A program made the translations under genes and the position numbers. From an uncultured Erythrobacter sp. (GTDB lineage: Bacteria; Pseudomonadota; Alphaproteobacteria; Sphingomonadales; Sphingomonadaceae): 64,000 nt of DNA. This document shows positions 9,299-17,275 of the stretch, piece by piece. Position 1 is the stretch's first letter. Every line of letters starts with the position of its first letter. Where the stretch lies: positions 496,001 through 560,000 of the forward strand of contig CANMIS010000002.1 of assembly GCA_947498065.1 (NCBI GenBank). Direction: 5' to 3'. The notes below the pieces were generated by a model, which did not search any database, was not told the DNA's origin, and worked only from the letters and a program-made list of their open reading frames with translations.

Positions 9299-9687
9299 AG
9301 TCGCGGGGCAAATGCGCCAGCGGCCAGTAATGCAGTCGCCAAGGCGTAGATCACCCAGCCGGGATGGCGGCCGCGCGTGCCCCAGCAATTGCCGATTGCC
9401 GCATAAAGGTAAGAGCTGCCGACCATCAGGGCCAGCACGACTAGCGCTTGCTGGCCGAGCCAGAAGGGCGCGGCCATCAGCGCCAATCCGCCGATCAGCC
9501 AATTAAACCCGCTGAAATCGAGCAATGCCGGGACCAATCGCGCCAAAGCCTCTGGATAGTCGCCATTGCTTAGAACCTTACCCGCTAGCGGAGCGGTAAT
9601 CTTCTGACGCACCAGATAGCTGTGAATGAGCGCGCCAGATGCGCCAATGAAGCCTGCTGCGATTATTGCGATGTCTTGCCAGATCAT
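9295..9687 (-). CDS. Small four-helix membrane protein of unknown function
   Basis: About 130 residues with four predicted membrane segments: IAIIAAGFIGASGALIHSYL, FNWLIGGLALMAAPFWL, ALVVLALMVGSSYLYAAIG and WVIYALATALLAAGAFA. I recognise no enzyme motif. It is divergent from a TetR-family gene and the intergenic space holds two matching palindromes, so it is probably the target of that regulator. The ATG at 9687 is preferred because the alternative ATG at 9693 lies inside the first palindrome. Confidence 0.75.
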   Translation of the reverse strand: MIWQDIAIIAAGFIGASGALIHSYLVRQKITAPLAGKVLSNGDYPEALARLVPALLDFSGFNWLIGGLALMAAPFWLGQQALVVLALMVGSSYLYAAIGNCWGTRGRHPGWVIYALATALLAAGAFAPRL

Positions 9688-9689
9688 TT

Positions 9690-9707
9690 CCATACACCTC
9701 TGTATGG
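9690..9707. promoter_or_regulatory. Candidate TetR operator 1
   Basis: CCATACACCTCTGTATGG is an imperfect palindrome with CCATAC/GTATGG arms. It sits at the start of the leftward membrane-protein gene and shares the (A)TACAC...TGTAT core with the second site 47 bases away. Confidence 0.6.
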
Positions 9708-9736
9708 TTACGTAGGCTAGCGACTAGATTGCGTCA

Positions 9737-9750
9737 ATACACTTGTGTAT
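9737..9750. promoter_or_regulatory. Candidate TetR operator 2
   Basis: ATACACTTGTGTAT has perfect ATACAC/GTGTAT arms. It lies just before the TetR start and overlaps the alternative GTG start at 9745. It fits an autoregulatory operator of the adjacent TetR-family repressor. Confidence 0.6.
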
Positions 9751-9759
9751 GGATGGCTG

Positions 9760-10293
9760 ATGAGTGAGCGTCTCTCAAAGCATGATTGGGTGAAGCATGG
9801 CCTTGTTGTTTTGGCCCGCGATGGGATTGGCGCGATCAAACCTGGGCCGCTGGCAAAGGAGCTGGGCGTCTCGCGCGGCAGCTTTTACTGGCACTTCGTT
9901 GATGTCGCTGATTTTCGCGGCGAACTGCTAAACGCTTGGGCCATGGAAACCACCGATAGGGTGATCGAAGAAGGGCCCGACCTGCCCGGGCGCGAGCGCC
10001 TGCGCGCTCTGATTAAGCGTGCCTTTCACACCGACCGGGCGCTTGACCGCGCGGTTAGATCTTGGGCCACACAGGATCCGGCCGCGACAAAGCAAGTGGG
10101 CGAGGTCGACAAACGCCGCATTGCGCATATCGCTATCCTCTTGCTGCAAGCTGGGCTGGATCAGCAACACGCCGCCGAGCGCGCGCAATTCCTCTATTGG
10201 GCCTATCTCGGCCAGCCGCTGGTCATAGCGCCAGAAGCGGGCGCGGTGTCCGACGATGCGCTGGAACAAATCGCGCAAATGTTGGAGCGTTAG
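9760..10293 (+). CDS. TetR/AcrR-family transcriptional regulator
   Basis: One-component DNA-binding regulator, 177 residues, starting MSERLSKHDWVKHGL. The N-terminal helix-turn-helix includes GPLAKELGVSRGSFYWHFVD (about residues 28-47), a typical TetR recognition segment, followed by a divergent ligand-binding domain. The ATG at 9760 is preferred over the in-frame GTG at 9745 because the GTG lies inside a palindrome. It probably represses itself and the divergent membrane protein through the two TACAC-type palindromes. The inducer is unknown. Confidence 0.88.
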   Translation: MSERLSKHDWVKHGLVVLARDGIGAIKPGPLAKELGVSRGSFYWHFVDVADFRGELLNAWAMETTDRVIEEGPDLPGRERLRALIKRAFHTDRALDRAVRSWATQDPAATKQVGEVDKRRIAHIAILLLQAGLDQQHAAERAQFLYWAYLGQPLVIAPEAGAVSDDALEQIAQMLER

Positions 10294-10296
10294 GGG

Positions 10297-11127
10297 CTAG
10301 ATTTTGGCCCATGTCATAGTCAGCACCGCGCAAGACCGCTCAAGCTGGCTGACGCGGAGCACAGCAGTTTCATTTTGCTGCTCTTCAATCGCGATCGAAA
10401 TCTCCGTGCCCAGCTCAATATAGCGGTGCATGTCCATCTCACCTCGCGTGATCTGTATGGCCGCGCCGTCGCATAGAAGGCTTACCGTCTGCCGAGCCAG
10501 TTCGGAGAGATGCGGCGCGTTTACATGGTCACCGGACCCGCTGAAGAAGGGATGACCGGGCATCAGGCCGTTTTCTTTGGTCACCAGCGCTTTGGTCATG
10601 GGGCCATCTGGACCTTCGACCAAGGTTCCAATTAAGGGTGGCTCCCGCTCCGTGAGCCCAAGCGAATCGCGCGGTGCATAATCGAACTGCGCCGGACCGG
10701 GCGCATCTTGCTTGGCCGAGGTCTTGGCGCCCTCACGCCATTTCTCAAAATTGCGGGTTCTAAACACCACACCCTTGCCGCCGATGCGCGCGATTAGCTG
10801 GTCCTGCGCATCGAACAGCTGAGTGGTGAACGCCAGCTCACCCTCCTCGCCGCTCAGCGCAAAGACACCGCGCGCCGCCTGACCCGCATCAAGCTCGCCT
10901 AGAGCCCAATCCGTCCAGGTCAGCGCGCTCCACTTGCTGTCATCGCGTGTGCCCAGCGCGGCAGTGGCGCCAACGCTGGTCCAGAAATTCTGGGTCTGGA
11001 TGACCAGCGGATGCTGCGCAGGCAGGGCAAGCCAAGGCCATTCCGCCTCATCTCGCGAACATTCAAACGTAACCGAGCCGTCGCTCAGCACCTTATGATC
11101 GGTTGTGTAAGACCGGGTCAGCTGCAT
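10297..11127 (-). CDS. Hot-dog-fold protein, AfsA-like (tentative)
   Basis: A 276-residue soluble protein that I do not recognise with certainty. The segment FFSGSGDHVNAPHLSELARQ in its C-terminal half resembles the DHvP..LLEAARQ core of the AfsA/hot-dog family (A-factor synthesis enzymes and relatives), which act on acyl thioesters. The N-terminal half could be the second hot-dog of a double hot-dog fold. It starts 14 bases after the msrA stop on the same strand, so the two are probably co-transcribed. A thioesterase or dehydratase-like role is possible, but no catalytic residue can be named safely. Confidence 0.5.
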   Translation of the reverse strand: MQLTRSYTTDHKVLSDGSVTFECSRDEAEWPWLALPAQHPLVIQTQNFWTSVGATAALGTRDDSKWSALTWTDWALGELDAGQAARGVFALSGEEGELAFTTQLFDAQDQLIARIGGKGVVFRTRNFEKWREGAKTSAKQDAPGPAQFDYAPRDSLGLTEREPPLIGTLVEGPDGPMTKALVTKENGLMPGHPFFSGSGDHVNAPHLSELARQTVSLLCDGAAIQITRGEMDMHRYIELGTEISIAIEEQQNETAVLRVSQLERSCAVLTMTWAKI

Positions 11128-11141
11128 GGCCTAGCCGCTCG

Positions 11142-11669
11142 TTACGCCTTCACCTTGCTTTGAAAGCTCTTGCGCAGCTTCATCAGTTTTGGCGGGATAG
11201 TCGCCAGGCAATAGGGGTTTCGCTGGCCTTCACCGTCCCAATATTCCTGATGGTAATCCTCTGCCGGATACCATTCACTTGCCGTCTCGACAGTGGTCAC
11301 AGCTTCGCTAGAATTTTCTGCATTCCAACGCGCAATTGCGGCCTCTGCCTCTTCGCGTTGAGCGTCGCTAAGCGGGAAGATTGCGCTGCGATATTGGGTG
11401 CCAACATCATTGCCCTGGCGGTTCAACTGGGTCGGATCATGGGTACCCAGAAACACATCGAAAATCTCCGGCAGGCTGATCACCGCCGGGTCAAAGGTCA
11501 CTCGGATGCCCTCGGCATGGCCGGTCGTCCCGGTGCACACTTCCTTGTAAGTCGGATTGGGTTTGTCGCCGCCAATATAGCCGCTTTCGACCTCGCTCAC
11601 GCCCACCACATCGCGAAAGACCGCCTCGGTGCACCAAAAGCATCCGCCCGCAATAATTGCCTGTTCCAT
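11142..11669 (-). CDS. msrA: Peptide methionine-(S)-S-oxide reductase MsrA
   Basis: Reduces the S-epimer of methionine sulfoxide in proteins and free Met-SO, repairing oxidative damage in the cytoplasm with thioredoxin as reductant. The 175-residue length is typical. The catalytic GGCFWCTEAVF motif lies at about residues 8-18 with the active Cys near residue 10. The family block YIGGDKPNPTYKEVCTGTTG and the later HDPTQLNRQGNDVGTQYRS are both intact. An AAGGAG ribosome binding site lies upstream of the ATG. The downstream hot-dog gene follows closely. Confidence 0.97.
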   Translation of the reverse strand: MEQAIIAGGCFWCTEAVFRDVVGVSEVESGYIGGDKPNPTYKEVCTGTTGHAEGIRVTFDPAVISLPEIFDVFLGTHDPTQLNRQGNDVGTQYRSAIFPLSDAQREEAEAAIARWNAENSSEAVTTVETASEWYPAEDYHQEYWDGEGQRNPYCLATIPPKLMKLRKSFQSKVKA

Positions 11670-11824
11670 CGATCAAAACTCCTTGTTGGCTGAGGAGATA
11701 AGAACGCTGAGGCGGTTTGTCATTAGCCCGCTCTGATCACGCATCGGTCGATCCGCAACTTGTCTTCGCCTGCCCAGCGGCTATTGAAGGGAGCAACCGT
11801 TCGATCAAAATGAGGACACCCCCA

Positions 11825-12682
11825 ATGAAACCCCTTTTTTTTGCCCCGTTTGCCGCTCTTGCTGGTCTCGCCACTATGTCGCCTATCGCACCTGCGATGG
11901 CAGATGATCACGCTGCTGCGCCCAGCCTCGCCGATGTGCTCGCGCATGAGCGCCGCGACAATGACCGCGCGCGCGATCAATATCGTAACCCGGCTGAAGT
12001 GCTTGCGTTCTTCCAGGTCGAGCCAACCCAAACTGTGGTCGAATATGGCCCGGGCGGCGGCTGGTACACCCGCGTGCTTGCGCCCTATCTGATGCCCGCT
12101 GGCAAATATATCGCGATCAACCAAGACAGCGATGGTCGCGAATACCGCTCGCGCGCTCAAGAAGCCCGCAGCAAGGGCTGGACCGAGAATTTTAAATCAG
12201 GCCTCGCAGAGGCGATGGGCGTCGAAGCCGATGCCGTCACCGCGTTTGAAACCGATGAAATGCCAGAAGACGTCGCCGGTACAGTCGACCGCGTTTTGAT
12301 CTTCCGTTCGATGCACGGCCTCAACATCGGCAACCGCGCCGATGATGTGCTGAAAGCTGCGCGCATGATGCTGAAGGATGACGGCATGGTCGGCGTTGTG
12401 CAGCACCGCGCGCCAGAGGGCGCAAGCTACAATGATTACGGCGCGCGCCAACGCGGCTACATGCGTAAAGCCGATGTGATCGCCATTTTTGAAGCCAATG
12501 GTTTTGAACTTGCCGCCGAGAGCGAAATCAACGCCAATGCCTCTGACCCAGCCAATTGGGAGCGCGGCGTTTGGACCCTGCCTCCGGTGCTCGCCACCGG
12601 CGAAGATGATCCGCGCCGCAGCGAATATCTCAGCATCGGCGAAAGCGACCGTATGACGCTGCTGTTCAAGAAAGCCAATTGA
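11825..12682 (+). CDS. Exported class I methyltransferase-like protein (copy 1)
   Basis: A 285-residue protein with a cleavable signal peptide (MKPLFFAPFAALAGLA..., cleavage probably after APAMA near residue 23) and a SAM-methyltransferase-like fold. The motif VVEYGPGGGWYTRVLAPYL near residue 70 resembles methyltransferase motif I. The ATG at 11825 is chosen because a GAGGA ribosome binding site lies about 9 bases before it and the signal peptide starts there; an in-frame ATG lies at 11810. It is followed 23 bases later by a paralogue with the same conserved blocks (AxAFRNPAExLAFFQV-type segment, VDRVLIFRxMH, GVVQHRA, GESDRMTLLFKK). The periplasm is not known to hold SAM, so the true activity is open. 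Confidence 0.8.
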   Translation: MKPLFFAPFAALAGLATMSPIAPAMADDHAAAPSLADVLAHERRDNDRARDQYRNPAEVLAFFQVEPTQTVVEYGPGGGWYTRVLAPYLMPAGKYIAINQDSDGREYRSRAQEARSKGWTENFKSGLAEAMGVEADAVTAFETDEMPEDVAGTVDRVLIFRSMHGLNIGNRADDVLKAARMMLKDDGMVGVVQHRAPEGASYNDYGARQRGYMRKADVIAIFEANGFELAAESEINANASDPANWERGVWTLPPVLATGEDDPRRSEYLSIGESDRMTLLFKKAN

Positions 12683-12705
12683 GGCTCACGCCAAGGAGAA
12701 AACCC

Positions 12706-13560
12706 ATGATGCGATCTCTGATTCTAGCCGCCGCGAGCGCATTTGCCCTGTCGGCTTGCGCGCCAGAGGCGGGCGAGAGTGCCGCAAGCGAAACCGCGGC
12801 CCAAGGCAGCGCGCTGGAAACGGTTCTGGCCGCTGATCTGCGCGCGGACGACAAAGCGCGCGATGCCTTCCGCAATCCGGCAGAGACCCTGGCGTTTTTC
12901 CAGGTTCAGCCTGATCACACAGTCATCGAATATGCGCCAGGCGGCGGTTGGTACACGCGTGTCCTGGCACCTTTGGTGAGCGCCGAGGGCAGCTATATCG
13001 CGGTTGGCTTCCCGCCAGAGGCAGGTGCGAGCATTGGCGAGGAATTCGTTGCCCGCGTTCGCGAGGGCGGCGAGACTTTCGCTGCGAGACAGTCTGAAGC
13101 GCTCGGCATTCCGGCAGAGCAATTGCCGTTCCATTTCGGCAATGCGATCCCGGAAGAGCTAAACGGCACGGTCGACCGCGTGCTTATCTTCCGCATGATG
13201 CACAACCTCAAACGTTGGGGCATCGATGACAGCGAAATCACGGCTCTCAAAGCGGCACTGAAACCCGGCGGCATGCTCGGCGTGGTTCAGCACCGCGCCA
13301 AAGCGGATGCAACCGATGAGTTTGCAGACGGCAATGCCGGTTACCTCAAGCAAGCGGATCTGATCGCCTATTTCGAAGGACAAGGCTTTGAACTGGTGGA
13401 TACGTCAGAAGTCAACGCCAACCCCAACGACACGACCGATCACCCGAATGGCGTGTGGTCTTTGCCGCCCAGCTTTGCTGGCGGTGACGAGGGACGCAAA
13501 GAGCTTGCCGCTATTGGCGAGAGTGACCGCATGACCCTGTTGTTCAAAAAGCCTGAATGA
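12706..13560 (+). CDS. Lipoprotein methyltransferase-like protein (copy 2)
   Basis: A 284-residue paralogue of the preceding gene. Its N-terminus MMRSLILAAASAFALSACAP is a lipoprotein signal with an LSAC lipobox (Cys near residue 18), so it should be membrane-anchored while copy 1 is soluble in the periplasm. The motif VIEYAPGGGWYTRVLAPL matches copy 1 closely, as do VDRVLIFRMMHN, GVVQHRAKA and the C-terminal ESDRMTLLFKKPE. An AAGGAG ribosome binding site lies 7 bases before the ATG pair at 12706. The tandem pair probably arose by duplication and forms an operon. Function unknown beyond the methyltransferase-like fold. Confidence 0.8.
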   Translation: MMRSLILAAASAFALSACAPEAGESAASETAAQGSALETVLAADLRADDKARDAFRNPAETLAFFQVQPDHTVIEYAPGGGWYTRVLAPLVSAEGSYIAVGFPPEAGASIGEEFVARVREGGETFAARQSEALGIPAEQLPFHFGNAIPEELNGTVDRVLIFRMMHNLKRWGIDDSEITALKAALKPGGMLGVVQHRAKADATDEFADGNAGYLKQADLIAYFEGQGFELVDTSEVNANPNDTTDHPNGVWSLPPSFAGGDEGRKELAAIGESDRMTLLFKKPE

Positions 13561-13598
13561 TCGCTAGCGGCGGCAGCAGAACGAGGTAAATCCGCGCG

Positions 13599-14477
13599 AT
13601 GACCAGGCTCACTGTCGCCGCCCTACAGCTTGCTCTTGGCAGCGAGGACGATGCGCAAAATATCGCCGCCGTCAGCGCTCTGGTGGAGCAAGCGGCGGGG
13701 CAAGGCGCTCAGCTGATCCTGCCGCCTGAGCTGTTCTCCGGCCCCTATTTTTGCCGTGAAGAAGACGAGGCTCTGTTCGCGCTGGCACGGCCCACGGCAG
13801 AGCACCCAAGCGTCATCGCCATGCGCGCGCTGGCGGCAAGGCTCAAAGTGACCATTCCAACCAGCTTCTTTGAGCGTGATGGCCATCATTATTACAACAG
13901 CCTCGCGATGATCGGCCCCGATGGCGAGATCATGGGAACCTATCGCAAGAGCCATATTCCGGACGGTCCGGGATATGAGGAAAAGTTCTATTTCCGGCCC
14001 GGTAATGACGGTTTCAAAATATGGGAAGTGCCGCTGGGCGGCGGAGAAACTGCGCGCATTGGCGTCGGGATTTGCTGGGATCAATGGTATCCAGAAGCCG
14101 CTCGCGTCATGGCTTTGAAGGGCGCAGAGGTGCTGCTCTATCCGACCGCGATTGGCTCAGAGCCCTATGACGCAGAGCTCGACACCAGCCGTATGTGGCG
14201 CCGCGCTATGGTCGGCCATGCGGTCTCCAACTGCATGCCAGTGGTCGCCAGCAATCGCATTGGCGCAGAGGGACCAGATGAGGCCGCTCAGAATTTCTAC
14301 GGCCATTCGTTCATCACTGATGAGTGGGGCGATCTGGTGGCGGAATATGGCGCGGAAGAAAGCGGCGTCTTGATCGCAGAGCTCAATCTTGCCCGCGCTG
14401 CCAAGCACCGCGCGGGCATGGGTTTCTTCAGAGATCGCCGCCCGCAGCTTTATGGCAGAATTGCCGAAGATATCTGA
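13599..14477 (+). CDS. aguB: N-carbamoylputrescine amidase
   Basis: Nitrilase-superfamily hydrolase that converts N-carbamoylputrescine to putrescine, CO2 and ammonia in the agmatine route to polyamines. The 292-residue length is typical. The catalytic triad is visible: Glu44 in LPPELFSGPY, Lys117 in YRKSHIPDGPGYEEKFYF and Cys159 in GVGICWDQWYPEAARVMALK. The YRKSHIPDGPGYxEKFYF block is characteristic of AguB within the superfamily. No agmatine deiminase gene is in the window. folK follows with a very short gap. Confidence 0.93.
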   Translation: MTRLTVAALQLALGSEDDAQNIAAVSALVEQAAGQGAQLILPPELFSGPYFCREEDEALFALARPTAEHPSVIAMRALAARLKVTIPTSFFERDGHHYYNSLAMIGPDGEIMGTYRKSHIPDGPGYEEKFYFRPGNDGFKIWEVPLGGGETARIGVGICWDQWYPEAARVMALKGAEVLLYPTAIGSEPYDAELDTSRMWRRAMVGHAVSNCMPVVASNRIGAEGPDEAAQNFYGHSFITDEWGDLVAEYGAEESGVLIAELNLARAAKHRAGMGFFRDRRPQLYGRIAEDI

Positions 14478-14487
14478 GGCCGCTGGT

Positions 14488-14982
14488 TTGAGCGCTAGCA
14501 CTTACCTGATCGCACTTGGCTCCAACATGCGCGTGCCGGGAATTGGACTGCCGCGCGAGGTTGTGCGCACGGCATTTTCGGCGCTTTGCGATATCGGTGA
14601 TGTGCTCGCCGTCTCTCCCATTATCGCGAGCGCGCCGATCGGGCCATCACAGCGCACCTATGCCAATGCGGTGGCCGCTATCGAATGCGAGCTTGCCCCT
14701 CTTGCTCTGCTGGATGCCCTGCAGAATATCGAACAGGAGTTCGGCCGCAGCCGCCGCGGACAGCACTGGCGCGCTCGGCCGCTAGATCTCGATATCATTC
14801 TGTGGAGCGGCGGTATTTGGGCCAGCGAGCGGCTGTCGATCCCGCATCCGCGCATGCGTGAACGCCGCTTTGTGCTCGGGCCAGCAGCGGCAATTGCGCC
14901 CACTTGGCGCGATCCCTTAAGCGGACTTTTTCTAAGCCAGCTCAATGCACGCTTGACCCGTCCGCTCGCTCTATCTAGGTGA
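14488..14982 (+). CDS. folK: Dihydropterin pyrophosphokinase (HPPK)
   Basis: Transfers pyrophosphate from ATP to 6-hydroxymethyl-7,8-dihydropterin in folate synthesis. The core begins STYLIALGSNMR, followed by SAPIGPSQRTYANAVAAIE and the signature RPLDLDIILW near residue 105, then IPHPRMRERRFVLGP, all typical of HPPK. I prefer the TTG at 14488, which has a TGAGG ribosome binding site 8 bases upstream and gives 164 residues, the usual family length. An in-frame ATG at 14452 would overlap aguB by 26 bases and has no visible ribosome binding site. Probably co-transcribed with aguB. Confidence 0.88.
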   Translation: MSASTYLIALGSNMRVPGIGLPREVVRTAFSALCDIGDVLAVSPIIASAPIGPSQRTYANAVAAIECELAPLALLDALQNIEQEFGRSRRGQHWRARPLDLDIILWSGGIWASERLSIPHPRMRERRFVLGPAAAIAPTWRDPLSGLFLSQLNARLTRPLALSR

Positions 14983-15026
14983 GCGCTCCGGCAGCGCTGC
15001 TCGCGGCGCGATTCCATGCCACATGT

Positions 15027-15102
15027 GGGTCCTTAGCTCAGTCGGTAGAGCAACTGACTTTTAATCAGTAGGTCGCTGGTTCGAACCCAGCAGGACTCAC
15101 CA
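15027..15102 (+). tRNA. tRNA-Lys (anticodon UUU), CCA encoded
   Basis: A 76-base cloverleaf. The acceptor GGGTCCT pairs with AGGACTC (one G-U), the D arm is AGCTCAGTCGGTAGAGC, the anticodon arm CTGACTTTTAATCAG carries TTT at the anticodon, and the T arm is GCTGGTTCGAACCCAGC. The 3' CCA is encoded at 15100-15102. A decayed copy of its 3' half lies at about 20187-20232, so it may have served as an integration site. Confidence 0.97.
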
Positions 15103-15451
15103 CTAAGTCCTTGTTTTCAATAGATAAGGCACTCTACCCAAGTGCAATCCAGTATATCCCGCAATTTCCGGGGTTTGCGGCCGTCCACTTAGGTTTGCGC
15201 GCATTCAGAGACCAAACGACCTACCAAATCGAGCTCAATAAGAGCAAAGTTCTCCCAGTTCGATTTGGTGACCTGCTAGCGGATTCGATGAGATATGGCG
15301 GCCGACTGCCGCTTCTCAGCTTGCTTGGGTGCCCCGCAATTGCAAGCAACAAGACAATCGCAGAGACTGGAAGTGGGCTGTCGATCCCCGTCTCGGTAGT
15401 AGACGAAAGCTCACCTTCGACTAACGACCCAATTGGCGCCTGAAACGAATA
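15103..15451. repeat. Non-coding DNA after tRNA-Lys with a 28-base direct repeat
   Basis: No convincing gene is present. Bases 15247-15274 are identical to 20379-20406, and the preceding ~35 bases are also similar at both places. In each copy the repeat starts about 145-147 bases after the tRNA-Lys 3' end or its remnant. The two stretches are therefore homologous and bracket the 15.1-20.2 kb segment. Confidence 0.7.
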
Positions 15452-15477
15452 GCTCGGCCGCTGTACAGCGGCCGAGC
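15452..15477 (-). terminator. Hairpin terminator downstream of the leftward oxygenase operon
   Basis: A perfect 26-base palindrome with arms GCTCGGCCGCTGT/ACAGCGGCCGAGC, 23 bases past the stop of the enoyl-CoA hydratase gene. On the minus strand it is followed by a moderately T-rich stretch (TATTCGTTTC). Confidence 0.65.
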
Positions 15478-15500
15478 ATTGCTGGCCAAATTTGTTCGGC

Positions 15501-16346
15501 CTAGCTGATCTCCTGAACGCCCATTACAAGCTCGCCCCAATTACGCTGGTTCTCGATATCGTGTTCGAGACCTTGCTCATCTGCGATACGGAAGCGCTTC
15601 AACGCAGGTGTCTTGCTGGTGGCTTGATAAAGCCAGTAGGCTTCGGCCTTCAAAGCTTCATCAATCGGCTTGTCGATGGATTCGTAGACCATTTGCTTGC
15701 ACGCATTGATTGATTCCGCGGGGAATTGGGCGATCCGTTTAGCCAGGTTGTCGACATACGCACCGATCTCATCGGGCTCTAGCACCTTGTTGACGGTGCC
15801 AAGGCGCTCTGCCTCATCCGCGTCATAGTCTTGCGCGCTCAAGATGATTTCGAGCGCTTTGCCTAGACCAGTTTGGCGAGCCATGCGCGACGCGCCGCCG
15901 CCGCATGGGAGGATACCCATGCCCACTTCCATCTGCATAAACTTGAACTTGCCGCGCGCTGCGAAACGCATGTCGAGGGCAAGCGCCAATTCGTGGCCGC
16001 CACCGCGCGCAAAGCCTTCTAGCTTGGCGATGGTCGCTTGTGGCAATTTGCTGATACGTTCACATACCGCCTGAAGGTCGAGCAGTTGTGCTTCGTCGCG
16101 CGAGACTGCCTCGTCCGACATGTCCTTTAAGAGCTCGGTGTCATAGTGGCAGACCCAGATTTCTGGGTTGGCCGATTGGAAGACCACAACTTTGGTCTCA
16201 CGATCCCGCTCCAGCCGCATGGCGAGACTGTTCAGATCTGCGAGCATTTCCTGCCCTTGAACATTGACGCTACCAAAGTCGAAAGTGACGGTCATCACGC
16301 CTGCATTTTGTGCGACGGTGAATGTGGTAAAGCCCTCATATTTCAT
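15501..16346 (-). CDS. Enoyl-CoA hydratase/isomerase (crotonase) family protein
   Basis: Crotonase-fold enzyme, 281 residues, acting on an acyl-CoA thioester. The second oxyanion-hole segment is GFARGGGHELALALDMRFAA; the MEVGMGILPCGGGASRMAR block holds the Glu region of hydratases and the Gly-rich loop. The C-terminal helices end MGVQEIS. An AAAGGAAT ribosome binding site precedes the ATG. It is the last gene of a four-gene leftward operon with an SDR and two oxygenases, so the natural substrate may be a tailored acyl group rather than a fatty acid in beta-oxidation. Which crotonase reaction it performs cannot be told from sequence alone. Confidence 0.85.
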   Translation of the reverse strand: MKYEGFTTFTVAQNAGVMTVTFDFGSVNVQGQEMLADLNSLAMRLERDRETKVVVFQSANPEIWVCHYDTELLKDMSDEAVSRDEAQLLDLQAVCERISKLPQATIAKLEGFARGGGHELALALDMRFAARGKFKFMQMEVGMGILPCGGGASRMARQTGLGKALEIILSAQDYDADEAERLGTVNKVLEPDEIGAYVDNLAKRIAQFPAESINACKQMVYESIDKPIDEALKAEAYWLYQATSKTPALKRFRIADEQGLEHDIENQRNWGELVMGVQEIS

Positions 16347-16444
16347 AAGTAATTCCTTTTGAGTTGCTTGGTTGATAGGTGAAGGGGGGCTGCTGCCAGA
16401 AGCGGGGTCTGGCGAGATTGCCGCTGTCGGAAAGTCAGTGTGGT

Positions 16445-17242
16445 CTAGGCTAGGAAACCCTCGATCGCCCGAACGAGTGCCTTATTCTTGGCTGGGTTCA
16501 GAGCATCGGGATGCGGTTGGGCAAATGTCTTGCGGTCGTTGTCGTAATACTTGCCTGTGGCGCTAGCGAATTCATCACTGGTGGCGGCACGCGTGAGAAT
16601 ATCGGCCCCGATTGAAAGGTCGTGACCGGCGTGTCCGTATGCTTCCTTCACCATCTTGCTGCCCAAGAAAGATGCAGGGTTCACAGCGACGATCACCGGT
16701 CCTTGCGCACCTAATTGCGCCGCCATTTCAGCGGACCACATGGTGATCGCAAGCTTGCTTTGCGCATAGGCATCGCTGTCGCCGAAGGGTTGCTTGGCTA
16801 AGAATGCTGCGAAGTTCACGGGGGCCTGTGCCGCAGATGATAGGTTCACCACGCGCGAATTGGCTCCCAAGATAGGCAATAGCGCTTTGGTCAACTGATA
16901 TGGCGCGATGGTGTTCACGATGAAGCGCGCGTCATATCCGTCTTTGGTCAGCGGGTTCGACATTTTGAACACGCCCGCATTGTTGATGAGCGCGTCAATG
17001 GCACTGAAGTCCGCTTTGATCGCGTCGCCCAATGCCTCGACCTCAGACAAGTCTGAAAGGTCTGCGCGATAGGTCTTCACAGTGCCAGCGTCTGGAACTG
17101 AGGCAACCGCATCGGCGGTCGCGGCAAGTTTGTCAGCGCTGCGTCCGTGAAGCAGCAAAGTGTGTCCCTTTGCGGTGAGCATTTTGGCGGTCTCAAGTCC
17201 GATGCCATCGGTGGCACCAGTGATAAAAATCGTCTTGGTCAT
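16445..17242 (-). CDS. Short-chain dehydrogenase/reductase
   Basis: NAD(P)-dependent oxidoreductase of the classical SDR fold, about 265 residues. The cofactor loop is TGATDGIG at residues 9-16, NNAG lies at 87-90, the active Ser is in VVNLSSAAQ and the catalytic Tyr159-x3-Lys163 is in DAYAQSK. The start MTKTIFITG at 17242 is preferred to the upstream in-frame start at 17257, because GGAAGA lies at ribosome-binding distance and the Rossmann strand begins there. Third gene of the leftward operon with two oxygenases and a crotonase; it probably oxidises or reduces an intermediate of that pathway. Substrate unknown. Confidence 0.9.
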   Translation of the reverse strand: MTKTIFITGATDGIGLETAKMLTAKGHTLLLHGRSADKLAATADAVASVPDAGTVKTYRADLSDLSEVEALGDAIKADFSAIDALINNAGVFKMSNPLTKDGYDARFIVNTIAPYQLTKALLPILGANSRVVNLSSAAQAPVNFAAFLAKQPFGDSDAYAQSKLAITMWSAEMAAQLGAQGPVIVAVNPASFLGSKMVKEAYGHAGHDLSIGADILTRAATSDEFASATGKYYDNDRKTFAQPHPDALNPAKNKALVRAIEGFLA

Positions 17243-17275
17243 ATCTTGTCTTCCCAATTGTGCGGGGTGAGTTCT

